Below, in pieces: positions 44,771-55,444 of a stretch of 64,000 nucleotides of DNA. The stretch comes from Glebionis coronaria (taxonomy: Eukaryota; Streptophyta; Magnoliopsida; Asterales; Asteraceae), in NCBI GenBank assembly GCA_025667525.1, contig CM046882.1:527336618-527400617 (forward strand), in the 5' to 3' direction. The notes under the pieces were generated by a model. The model did not search any database and was not told where the DNA came from. It saw only the letters and a program-made list of their open reading frames with translations. Each line of letters starts with the position of its first letter. Position 1 is the stretch's first letter. Both the position numbers and the translations under genes were made by a program.

Positions 44771-47365
44771 ATGGTGAAACAGGATCCGCCTGTTTCTGTT
44801 TCTTCCCAAATCCCACCTAGGGGTTCGGATGAGGTGGTTCGTACCAAGAGGGCTACTAGGAATAGGAATAAGGATATGGGTTTGCTTAATGGGAATATGC
44901 AAAATCAACAGGTATTAAAACCCTCTCATGTTAGTTTTAAGAAGGGGGTTAAGAAAAGCTATGGGGGAAAGGATATTGAAGGGATTGATTTCGAGGGGGA
45001 TAGTGATGCTGGTGAGAGTAGAGATGATGGTTCGGTTGCTTGTTCGGAAACACATAGCCAGGATGCTAGAAGTTTAAATGAAGCTTTGGCGGAGGGTGAG
45101 GTGTATACTGTTGTTGAACAAGGGGTGGTTGATGAAATTATGAATGATCCTAAGAGGAAGCAAGGTAACATTGTTTTCAACTTATCTAGTAATAGTGATA
45201 AGCCAGAAAGTTTTAATGGGGTTTTGGGTCCTATGCCAGTTCCAGTGGCTGAGAACCCAATTTTGAGTAAGATTATTATTGATGATAGCCCTAGGATTCT
45301 TAAGAGAGGAGATATATTGATTGATGGAGGGAATAGAGCTGAGACCAGTGGTCTTTTGAACAACAGCCAAGTATGGCCTAGTTTAAATGGTTCATATGGT
45401 AAGGGTAGTGAGGTTGAGGAGGTAGTTGTGGTTGGTGATACGGTTATGGAAGAAGGGACGAACACTGTGTTATCTAATGCTTTTAAGCAAGCAGTTCAAG
45501 GTTTTATGGATAATAATAGCAATTTGCTAAAGGCTTACCCTGTTAGCAAGAATGCTAAAGGCATTATGAGTGCATGCTTAGATCCGGTGGTGGAATTAGG
45601 AAGTAAGAAGTGGGAATTAACACTGGTTGGGTATTTCGTTGGTATGAAAATGAATTATAGGGACATAATGGGACATTTAAGAAGGATGTGGAGAGGATAT
45701 GATTTTATGGATATAATTACTAATGATTGTGGTTTGTATTTTTTGAAGTTCAAAACGGAGGAGGGTATGCAGTATGTGTTAGAAAATGGGCCATGGATAA
45801 TGAATGGTCTTCCTCTTTTTGTTCAGAAGTGGGAGCCAGGGATGAGTATGGTAAAACCGGAGCCTACGAGAGTCCCTTTGTGGGTTCGTATCATGGATAT
45901 TCCTCTTGAGGCTTGGAGCAATGAGGGGATAAGCCGGATTGCAAGTTGTATTGGTACGCCTGTTATGATGGACAGAATTACTACATCCATGTGTGATAGA
46001 GCATCGGGAAGGGCTAGTTTTGCTAGGGTCCTTGTGGAGGTTGATGCGGAGGGAGGATTACCAGAAGTTGTGGAAGCGACGTATGAGAAGCTAGGTAAGA
46101 AGATGGATTTGAGAGTTGATTATCCATGGAGGCCCCCGGTGTGTTTTCATTGCAAGGTATTTGGCCATTATCTGGATAACTGCCCTAAGCATATTCGGAC
46201 TGAGAGTGTGAAGACTAAATTGGCGGAAGATAAGGGTAAGTCTAAGGTTAATGAGGTCAACCGTAGTGATGAGAATGAGTGGAAAACTATGGGTAATAGG
46301 AAGAATAATGTGAATGTAGGCTCTACAAGCAATGGACATAAGTTTAATGGTGGTGAAGGTACTAGCAGGGGAGGAGAGAGTATGTATAGGGGTGGGTTGA
46401 ATGGAAGAGGTAGAGGTGGAATGGGTAGGGGAGGAAGAGGTCTGGGAGATCAAAGATTTAATAGGGAAGGTGATATCCAAAGATTCCAAGTTAAGAAAAC
46501 TAGCACAAGTAGCAATCTGAAGGTTAGTGGGGAAAATGCTTCTAAGGATGTTAGCCAGATGGAGATAGATAAGGGTGGTGATGTTGGAAAGGCAGGAAAG
46601 GTTAGTGGTGTTAACAAAAAGTCAAACAAAGAAGTGAAGTCGGGGAGCAATGTAGAAATGTTAAGGAATACTCAGAATAGGTTTGATGTCTTAGGTGATG
46701 AGGAGGGAGTTGATAATGCTTTGGAATTGGAGAATATGAGAAGGAAGATTGATATGTGTTGTGAGATGGGGGTGGTGATCACTGTTGCGGAAAAGGAGTG
46801 TTGGGATGATGCTTTAAGAGAATATTTTATCAAGAAAATGCAAGAGGTGGTAAAGAAAGCGTCTGTTAATGAGTTGAAGTCGAGGATTGAGGTTATTAGT
46901 AAGCAGATTACAGAAGGTTATAAGATGATAGCTATAGAAAGTAAGAAGGTTGCTGATCAAAAGTATAGGGATGTTATGATTGAGAAGAGACTATCGGAGA
47001 ATGAAGCGTTCCAGGAAGTTTATGAAGATGTCTACAATGGTGAGCTTGATAGAATTGGGGTACTTGAGTTGAGGAAAAAGTTTGCTGAAGTGGAGCTCTT
47101 CTTTAAGACTGGTCAAGTCTTTACTGTTAAGGAGTTTAAAGCTTGGCCTGAGGAGAAGATTGAGTTTTATAAATCTTCTATTGGAGAACTTGCATTCAAC
47201 CGTGCGTTAGATGCTATTAACAATAATAGTGAGAATATGGAAGAAGATGTGGAGGCTGATAAGAGTGCTAATGCTAAATTCATGGCAAGTAATATAGTTT
47301 CGAATGTGATGGATACCGATTTAGGCCAGATGCAGGGTATGACTGCACCACCCCCTCCGGTTTAA
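44771..47365 (+). CDS. LINE1 ORF1, DUF4283/zinc-knuckle nucleic-acid-binding protein (864 aa)
   Basis: The start MVKQDPP is preferred over an ATG at 44750 because LINE2 keeps the equivalent MVKQEPP but not the longer lead. An acidic, Ser-rich N-terminus is followed by a DUF4283-type region (WELTLVGYFVGMKMNYRDI...GPWIMNGLPLFVQKW; then VPLWVRIMDIPLEAWS). A zinc knuckle CFHCKVFGHYLDNC and an RGG-like tract (GRGRGGMGRGGRGLG, about residues 540-560) follow. The C-terminal coiled-coil-like segment contains CWDDALREYFIKKMQEV. The protein ends TAPPPPV. It is expected to bind LINE RNA in the particle. The stop is two bases before the ORF2 ATG. The frame is fully open. Confidence 0.85.
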   Translation: MVKQDPPVSVSSQIPPRGSDEVVRTKRATRNRNKDMGLLNGNMQNQQVLKPSHVSFKKGVKKSYGGKDIEGIDFEGDSDAGESRDDGSVACSETHSQDARSLNEALAEGEVYTVVEQGVVDEIMNDPKRKQGNIVFNLSSNSDKPESFNGVLGPMPVPVAENPILSKIIIDDSPRILKRGDILIDGGNRAETSGLLNNSQVWPSLNGSYGKGSEVEEVVVVGDTVMEEGTNTVLSNAFKQAVQGFMDNNSNLLKAYPVSKNAKGIMSACLDPVVELGSKKWELTLVGYFVGMKMNYRDIMGHLRRMWRGYDFMDIITNDCGLYFLKFKTEEGMQYVLENGPWIMNGLPLFVQKWEPGMSMVKPEPTRVPLWVRIMDIPLEAWSNEGISRIASCIGTPVMMDRITTSMCDRASGRASFARVLVEVDAEGGLPEVVEATYEKLGKKMDLRVDYPWRPPVCFHCKVFGHYLDNCPKHIRTESVKTKLAEDKGKSKVNEVNRSDENEWKTMGNRKNNVNVGSTSNGHKFNGGEGTSRGGESMYRGGLNGRGRGGMGRGGRGLGDQRFNREGDIQRFQVKKTSTSSNLKVSGENASKDVSQMEIDKGGDVGKAGKVSGVNKKSNKEVKSGSNVEMLRNTQNRFDVLGDEEGVDNALELENMRRKIDMCCEMGVVITVAEKECWDDALREYFIKKMQEVVKKASVNELKSRIEVISKQITEGYKMIAIESKKVADQKYRDVMIEKRLSENEAFQEVYEDVYNGELDRIGVLELRKKFAEVELFFKTGQVFTVKEFKAWPEEKIEFYKSSIGELAFNRALDAINNNSENMEEDVEADKSANAKFMASNIVSNVMDTDLGQMQGMTAPPPPV

Positions 47366-47367
47366 AT

Positions 47368-50300
47368 ATGTGTACAAAAATTGCTTCATGGAATGTCAAG
47401 GGGTTGGGTAATACCCTTAGACAAAACGAAGTAAGAAATCTAGTTAATGATAATAGTATTAGTTTTATTGGTATTATTGAAACACAACTTAGGAAGAAAT
47501 TTTTGAAGAAGGTCTGTGATGATGTTTTCGGCAGATGGGAGTGGTGCTCTAACTCTACAGATAGTCCTAAGGGTTGTAGGATAGCTGTTGGGTGGGATAC
47601 TAATGTCATTAATGCTAAGCTATTATCTCAGATTGACCAAGTGATGCATTTTGAGATTACATTCATTAGAGAAAACAGAAAGATTTTCACTTCTGTGGTG
47701 TATGGTGAAAATTATTTGACTCCGAGAACCAGGCTTTGGAAGAACCTTGTTGAGCATTCAGTGGTTGTTGGTGACAGGCCATGGGTGCTATTGGGTGATT
47801 TTAATGTTATTTTGAAAACTAATGAAAACTCTAGTGGTGTTTTTGTTCGTTTTGCTGAGAGGAGAGATTTTGTGGAGTGTATGGATCAAGTAGGTGTTGA
47901 GGATGTTACGAGCAGAGGTATGTTTTATACTTGGGTTCAAAGAAGGAGGAATCCGGAGTTAGGTATTTTTAAGAAATTAGATAGGATTATGGGGAATGAA
48001 GGTTTTTTTGATAAGTATCCGGCTAGTTATGCTATTTTTAAGCCGTTCTTATCTTCTGACCATTGCCCAGCTATCCTTTGTATGCCAGAAATTGAGATGT
48101 TTAGGCCAAAGTCGTTTAGATTTATGAATTATATTACTGACAAAAAGGATTTCAAGGAAATAGTTAAAAAGGAATGGAAGGTTGAGGTGAAGGGTTGTTC
48201 TATGTTTAGACTTGTTAAGCGTCTAAAATATATGAAAAAGTTTATGAGGAAGCTAAATAAAGATAATGGGAATGTGTTTGACAAAGTGAAGGCTTTGAGG
48301 TTGGAGTTAGAGCAAGTGCATGCTAGCATGGAAAAGAATCCTAATGATAGAGAGTTAAGGGAAGTGGAAAGTATTTTGGCTGATGCGTATAAACAGGCGA
48401 TGTTGGATGAAGAGAAAGTCCTTGTGCAGAAAACGAAGATTGAATGGCTTAAAGATGGGGACACTAATAGTAAGTACTTTCATAATATTATTAAAGGGAG
48501 AGTGAGTAAGAATAGGATTCAGGTTATTTATGATGAGGTGGGTAATGCTTTGTATGGGGAAAAGGTTGCGGAAAGTTTTGTTGAGCATTTTAGCTCGTTT
48601 CTGGGTACTTGTGATGAAGTTTTTGATATTGAAGAGCCGAGCAGTCTGTTTGTTAAGAAGCTTAGCATTGATCAAGCTGTGAACCTCATTAAGCCTATTT
48701 CTGATGATGAGATCAAGACGGCTCTCTCCAGCATTAATGATAATAAAGCTTCGGGACCGGATGGCTACACATCGAAGTTTTTCAAGGCGGCTTGGGAAAT
48801 TGTGAAGATTGATGTTTGTGCGGCTGTTCGTGAGTTTTTTAGCAGTGGTAAAATGCTCGGGCAGGTTAACACTACACTTATTTCTCTCATTCCTAAAATT
48901 GCTATCCCTGCTAAGGTCACTGATTTTAGGCCTATCTCTTGCTGTAATGTTGTGTATAAGATTATTAGTAAAGTTATTACTAATAGGCTTAAGGTTGTTC
49001 TAAGTGATTTAGTGGACCTAAACCAAAGTGCTTTCATTTTGGGTAGGCTCATTTGTGATAACATCCTGTTGGCTCAGGAATTTATGAAGGGCTATGGGTG
49101 GGAATGTGGGATTAGGAACTGTGCTTTTAAAATTGATATCCAAAAAGCCTATGACACGGTTAGTTGGAAATTTTTGAAATGTTGTCTTAAAGAATTTGGA
49201 TTTCATCCAGTTATGGTACACTGGATTATGACTTGTCTTGAATCTGCTACTTTTTCAGTTTGTGTCAATGGGGAAACTCGCGGGTTTTTCAAAGCTAAGA
49301 GAGGCCTTAGACAGGGTGACCCTATCTCACCTTATCTGTTTACTCTGGTGATGGAGGTATTAAATTTAATGGTCAAAAGGCAGATTAGTCTGGACAAGAG
49401 GTTTAGGTATCATTCGGGTTGTCAAAAGCTTAGGATTAATAATCTGTGTTTTGCCGATGACCTTCTGATGCTTTGCCATGGGGATATGGTCTCTGCTTCT
49501 ATACTTAGAAGGGGTTTGGATGAATTCACTCTAGCTTCGGGATTGTACCCTAGTATGTCTAAGAGTAATGTGTTCTTTTGTAATATCCCGGAGGATGTTA
49601 GAAACGATATTCTTATGGTTATGCCCTTCAATATAGGGAAGCTTCCTATAAGATATTTAGGAGTGCCTTTAGTTTCCAAAATGATCACAAAAAGGGATTG
49701 TAGTTATTTGCTTGAGGTTGTGCATAATAAGTTGAACAGTTGGAAAAACAAGTGCCTTTCTTTTGCGGGCAGGCTGCAGTTAATTGCTTCTGTTTTGTCT
49801 TCTATGCAGGTTTATTGGGGGTCTCTTTTTATTCTCCCCATAGCTGTTTGTGATGATATCGATAGATTGCTTAGTAATTTTCTGTGGGGTAATAATAGGA
49901 AAACAGGGGCTTTGGTTAGTGTTAAATGGGAGGATGTGTGTAAACCAAAGTACTAAGGTGGCCTGGGTTTAAAATCTATGCATAGTTGGAACAATGCCCT
50001 CATGATTAAACATTTGTGGCATATTTTATGTGATAAGGACTCTATATGGGTTAAGTGGGTTAAGCTTCATAAGCTTAAGGGTCAGAACATTTGGGACATT
50101 AAATCCATTAGGGGCATGTCTTGGAGTTGGAAGCATATTTTGTCTCTTAGGGACATGATCAAAGACTTTGTTTTTGTTAAAGTTGGTAATGGTAACAAAT
50201 GTAATGTCTGGTTTGATAAATGGCATGCTAGGGGCCCCCTGAGTAAAGTTATTGACCATAACACTATTGAGCTTGCTGGTTTGTCCATTAAGGCTAGAAT

Positions 50301-51072
50301 TAGAGACATGATTAGTAATGGGAGTTGGAATTGGCCTATCAACTGGTTAGGAGAATTTGATGGGATGTTGGAGGTTCCGGTGCCTGTTTTAGTTGAGGAT
50401 AAGGATGATGTGACTGTTTGGTTGGATAAGAAGAATAATGAACGTATATTTAGTGCGACAGAAGTATGGAAAAACCTTAGGATTAATTGCCCTGAGGTTA
50501 TTTGGCATAGGCATATTTGGTTTTCTCATTGTATTCCTAGGCATGCCTTTATATCCTGGTTAGCTATTAAGGAGAGACTTAAAACTCGGGATAGGCTGGC
50601 TAAGTGGTTTAATGTTACTAGGACGGGTTGTTTACTATGTGGTGGTAGTAATGAATCTCATAGTCACTTGTTCTTTGCGTGTAGCTTTTCTAGAAGGCTT
50701 TGGGAGAGACTTAAGCCTATGGCGAGAATGGATAATGTGAGCAATATATGGCCTAGTGCAATTTCTGGTCTTATAAGTTTTCCTCCTAGTAATAATATAT
50801 GGAGCATTGTTCAAAGGTTAGTCTTTAGTGCTTGTGTGTACTATATTTGGCAGGAAAGAAACAATAGGATGTATGGTTCCGCTCATAGAGATGTCTTTAC
50901 TTTAGTCAAAATGGTAACTAATACTATTAGGCTTAAGTTAATTACTCTTAGAGTGAAGCCTTCTACCAGTGTGTTAAAAGTATCAGAAATTTGGAATGTG
51001 AGTATGAGGAGGGATGCGGATCCTAGTAGTAATTTGTGTTTTACTAGTAAGGATCCTTATGTCGTTCAATGA
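47368..51072 (+). pseudogene. LINE1 ORF2: endonuclease and reverse transcriptase, one nonsense codon
   Basis: The 1235-codon frame is interrupted only by TAA at 49954-49956, where LINE2 has CAA. The domains in order are an APE-like endonuclease (ASWNVKGLGN, IIETQLR, LLGDFNVIL, SSDHCPA), then an RVT_1 reverse transcriptase. The latter has ASGPDGYTSKFFK, RPISCCNVVYKIISK, KIDIQKAYDTVSW, RGLRQGDPISPYLF and the catalytic FADD in NNLCFADDLLM. A C-terminal zf-RVT follows (IPRHAFISWLAIKERLKT, CLLCGGSNESHSHLFFAC). The stop removes the C-terminal third including zf-RVT but leaves both catalytic domains. It may still have been mobilised recently, given its perfect target duplication. Confidence 0.88.
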
Positions 51073-52223
51073 GTATTTCCTGTGATTATGTGTGGGTGTT
51101 CTGGTCCTATGGAGGGATTGGATTATGGAAGTGTAATAGAAGCTGGGATCATCTTTGCCTTGTGTATGACTTAGCAGGGACTAATGCAATTTTTTTGGAA
51201 GTGTTGGTATTATGCAGGTTGGCTGAAGCTGAAGTCTTTTGAAGTCTCTTGATGGTTTTGGCTTTGGTCTCTTGTGGTTTATGGTAAGATCTGGGTATTG
51301 ATATCTGATAGTTGTCAGGTATGACTTGGATTCTTTATCCTCATTTTATGAGGATTTGGGTGGACAGGTTTTGGTTGTTCTCGGGTATAGTTTGATGTGC
51401 TATTAGTGAGCTATTGGTTTTCTTAGAAGGGTGTGCTTGGTCTTATAGTGTGTACTGATTGTTGTGCCATCTAGTAAGGCTTTGTACACTCCTTCTCTGT
51501 TTAACTTCTAGTCCAATTTTTTAGATTCCAAACTTGGTCATGTGATGCTCTGCCCACCCTTGTAAACTGTATACCTGATTAGTGTCGTGATGATAGGTAT
51601 CATGGTTTACTGCATCTTGTTGAGAGGATTCTTTGCTTTGTTGTACTCTTTCCCCTCTCGATGGTTTCCCACTGGGTTTTACATTGTGAGGGGTTTTGAG
51701 GAGGCAAAAAGCAGGATGTGCTACTCTGGCACCTCTCCTATTATTCCTGCAATGTTAATCTGATGGCGGTTTGAGTAAGTCTTTTGCTTACTTAGCTTGG
51801 GTCAAGGTATGTGTGTGGAGTTTCTCCATGGGGGATGGATTGGTAGACTTGGTTGCTTCCCCTTGTGGTTGAATCAGGTCTGCCATGTATTCTGAAGTGG
51901 TATCCACACCATGTTTTTTGATCAAGTGTTGTTTTGGAGTGCCATGGATTGCAGATGCTTGATTTTTGCTTAAGGAATCAAGTTAGTTGAGGTATGGGAA
52001 GCTGCTAGTTTTTGTCTTTCTAGTTGCTTAGGTCTTTTAAGTATTGAGCATGGGTTGTGTCCATTGCCTTTACTTTAGTAGTTTTTGTATATGTTGTTTA
52101 TGGTATTGAGCATGGGATGTTGTCCATGTCAATGTTTTGATTATGCTCAAGTTTTTAACTTGTAGCTTTTTTGTACTCTGCCCTTTGGGCTTTTCTTAAT
52201 AAATTTACCGTTAAGAAAAAAAA
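51073..52223 (+). other. LINE1 3' UTR and A tail
   Basis: A TG-rich noncoding 1.15 kb that matches the LINE2 3' region (59149-60281). It includes CTCTGGCACCTCTCCTATTATTC and ends AATAAATTTACCGTTAAG plus A residues. The AATAAA at about 52198 is a plausible polyadenylation signal. Confidence 0.75.
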
Positions 52224-52246
52224 AACAAGTATTTGACATTTCATAA

Positions 52247-52481
52247 GAAACAACAGTGAAAAAACTTAATAAAATGAATTTAAATGGTTGAACAAGAGAG
52301 ATTTTGTGGTAAAATTATAAATGATTATGTGTGGAATGAATAGTAGATTAAGGATCTATAATAAAATTCATGATCCCATGGTTGGATCAAAAATTAATCA
52401 ATGATTTCTTAATAAAATGCTTTAGGGTTTTTAGAGAGAAGTATTTACTAAGTATCATGTATAAAAAGAAATTTTATGTAT
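52247..52481 (-). mobile_element. inverted LINE 5'-end fragment between the two LINEs
   Basis: Read on the minus strand, about 52440 to 52360 gives CTCTCTAAAAACCCT, then TTTTATTAAGAAATCAT and TGATCCAACCATGGGATCAT. This matches the 5' UTR of LINE1 (44436-44520). AACAAGTATTTGACATTTCAT stands on both sides (52224 and 52482), so it looks like a separate short insertion with its own target duplication, or a by-product of LINE1 insertion. Confidence 0.5.
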
Positions 52482-52849
52482 AACAAGTATTTGACATTTC
52501 ATGTAAGAAATTCATGCTATTTCTCTCTCACATTTTCTCTCTCTAAGAACAATGAAATTTTATTAAGTAATCATCCATTTAATTTTGATCTAACCTTTGG
52601 ATCATTAATTTTATTTTTGATTACTGTTCTACTATTCCTGATCTACTTATTGATATAAAATTCATCTATTAAACACTTCATTTGCTATTTTTAAAAAATT
52701 AGTTATTACTATTCCTGGGTTTACGTTACACATACTTAAAAACACATACTGTTCATCTTTTACCTCGTACAATTAATTCGTTCATTAAACCTGTTTTTTT
52801 CACCATGATTCTCATCTTCTATCTCTCTGCTTGATTTGGTATCGTTATC

Positions 52850-55442
52850 ATGGTGAAACAGGAACCTCCTGGTAATGAATCATCCCAAATGCCTCCTAGG
52901 GCTGTGGATGAGATTATTCGCACCAAGAGGGTTAATAAGCTTAGGAACAAGGAGACGGGTTTGTTTGTAATGAATACGCAGTCTAAACAGGTATCTAAAC
53001 CCTCGCATGCTAGTTTTAAAAAGGGGGTTAATAAGAATTATTGGGGAAAGGATATAGAAGGGCTTGTTAATGATGGTAACAGTGATGCTGGGGAGGGTAG
53101 AGATGGTGGGTCGGGTGATTGCTCTGAAACACATAGTCAGGATGCTAGAAGTGTTAATGAGTCATTAACTGAAGGTGAGGCCTATGCTAGTATTGAGCAA
53201 GAGGTGAATGATGAAATGTTAAGTGAGCCTCAGAGAAAACAAGTTAATGTTATCTTCAATTTGGCTAATAATAATGATAAATCTGGTAATGAGAATGGTG
53301 TGTTGGGTCCTATGCCAGTTCCTGTGGCTGAGAACCCAATTTTTTTGAGTAAGATTGTTATGGATGATAGTCCTAGAATGCTTAAGAGGGGTGATATATT
53401 GATTGATGGAGGGATAAGGGCTGAGGCCAGTTTTCTTTTAATAACAGTGAAAAGTGGCCTAGCCTTAAGGTTTCTAATGGTAAGGGTAGTGAAGTAGAGA
53501 ATGTTGCTGTTATAGGTGATACTGTTATGGAAGAAGGTACTAATAATGTGTTATCAAATGCTTTTAAACAAGCTGTTCAAGGTTTTGTGGAAAATAGTAG
53601 TAATATGCTTAAAACTTACCCTGTAAGTGTGAATGCTAAGGGTATAGTGAGTGCTAGTTTAGATCCTGTGGTGGAAGTAGGAAGTAAGAAATGGGATTTA
53701 ACATTAGTTGGGTATTTTGTTGGTATGAAGATGAACTATAGGGATATTATGGGACACCTTAGAAGAATGTGGAGGGGATATAATTTTGCGGAGGTGATCA
53801 CTAATGATTGTGGGTTGTATTTTCTTAAGTTTAAAACTAAAGAGGGTATGCAATATGTGATGGAGAATGGTCCTTGGATTGTTAATGGTTTTCCGTTATT
53901 TGTTCAGTAGTGGGAACCGAGCATGTGCCTGGTTAGACCTGAACCTACTAAGGTTCCGTTGTGGGTTAGGATTATGGATATCCCTCTTGAGGCTTGGTGT
54001 AATGAGGGAATTAGTAGGATTGCTAGTTGTATTGGCACCCCTAATATGATGGACAGAATCACTACTTCAATGTGTGATAGGGCGTATGGGAGGGCTAGTT
54101 TTATGAGGGTATTGATTGAAGTTGAAGCTGAGAGAGGTTTACCGGAAGTAGTAGAAGTGACATATGAGTTGTTGGGTAAGAAGATGGAATTGAGAGTGGA
54201 TTATCCTTGGAGACCCCCGGTTTGTTCTCACTGTAAAGTTTTTGGGCATTATTTTACTAATTGTTCCAAGCGTGTGTTGAATGAGACTGAGAAGGCGAGG
54301 ACTGTTGTTGATAAGGGTAAGCTAAGGTGAATGAGGGGAGTCAAGGTGATGAGGAAGGTTGGAAGGATGTTAACAATAAAAGGGGTAATAACAATAGTGG
54401 AGTGGTGAATAGTAACCAACGGAGCAATTTTGGTGCAGGTACAAGTAGGGGTGGTTACAATGTACGTGGTAGAGGTGGAATGGGTAGGGGTGGTATGGGT
54501 AGAGGTAGAAGAGGCTTGGGGGATCATAGGTTTAGTAGGGATGGAGTAGAGCAAGTTTTTCAGGTTAAGAAGGCAGGAAATGGAGATACAAATAAGACCA
54601 GGGTTGATATTGCTGCTAAGGATGTTAGTCGTATGGATATAGATAAGGTTGTGAATGGTAGTAAGAAGGATAATGGTGATGTTGTGAAAGGGAGGGTAAC
54701 AAAAGGAAATAGAAAGGAAAGTAATGAGGGGGTTAGAAGTGAAGATCAGAATAGGTTTGCTGCATTGGGTGATGAGGAAGGCGTTGATAAAACTTTATAG
54801 TGGGAGAATATGAGAAGAAAGATAGATATGTGTTGTGAAATGGGAGTGTTGATATATGTGGCAGAGAAGAACTGTTGGGATGATGCGTTGAGGGATTATT
54901 TTATCAAGAAAATGCAAGAGGTGATTAAGAAGGCATCTGTTAGAGAGCTTAGGGGAAAAATCAGCCTTTTGAATAAGCAAATTATTCATAGTGATAAAAT
55001 GATAGCGACTGAGTCTAAAAATGTTGCTGATCAGAAATATCGTGCACTTATGGTTGAGAAAAATCTAGAAGAGAATGAAGCTTTCCAAGAGGTCTATGAA
55101 GAAGCATACAACGATGGAATGGATACGATTGTTGTGCTTGGTCTAAGGAAACAATTTACTGAGGTTGAACTTTTCTTCAAGACTGGTCGAGTGTTTACGG
55201 TTAAAGAACTGAACTCTTGGTCAGAGGCAAAGATTGAGTTTTACAAGGCTTCCATTGGTGAAAAGGTCTTTGAACATGCATTGCAATCTATTAATAATAG
55301 CAATAATGGTCATATGGAGGAGGATGTAACTGAGGATACTAGTGCTAATGCACAATTCATGGCAAGCAATATGGTCTCAAATGTGATGGATACTGATTTA
55401 AGCCAGATGCAAGGTATGACTGCACCACCCCCTCCGGTTTAG
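52850..55442 (+). pseudogene. LINE2 ORF1, broken
   Basis: It is homologous to LINE1 ORF1, starting MVKQEPP, with the DUF4283-like region, a zinc knuckle CSHCKVFGHYFTNC and a Gly/Arg tract. Disruptions are a frameshift near 53445, TAG at 53908 (in place of a Lys codon in LINE1), a one-base deletion near 54320 and TAG at 54798. The end TAPPPPV and the two-base gap to ORF2 are kept. Confidence 0.85.
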
Positions 55443-55444
55443 AT

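Larger units (their letters stand above)
44373..52223 (+). mobile_element. full-length L1-type LINE (LINE1), 7.85 kb
   Basis: It has a 5' UTR, ORF1, ORF2, a 1.15-kb 3' UTR and a short A tail, in sense orientation. A 23-bp target duplication AACAAGTATTTGACATTTCAT(AA) flanks it at 44350-44372 and 52224-52246. ORF1 is intact and ORF2 carries a single TAA. The element sits in the AACAAGTATTTGACATTTCAT part of tandem repeat copy 2. It belongs to the same family as the decayed LINE2 downstream. Confidence 0.9.

Noticed and set aside
44959..45465. Minus-strand frames inside LINE and copia coding regions (e.g. 46091-46489, 36818-37144)
   Set aside because: They mirror the sense reading frames and show no family features.
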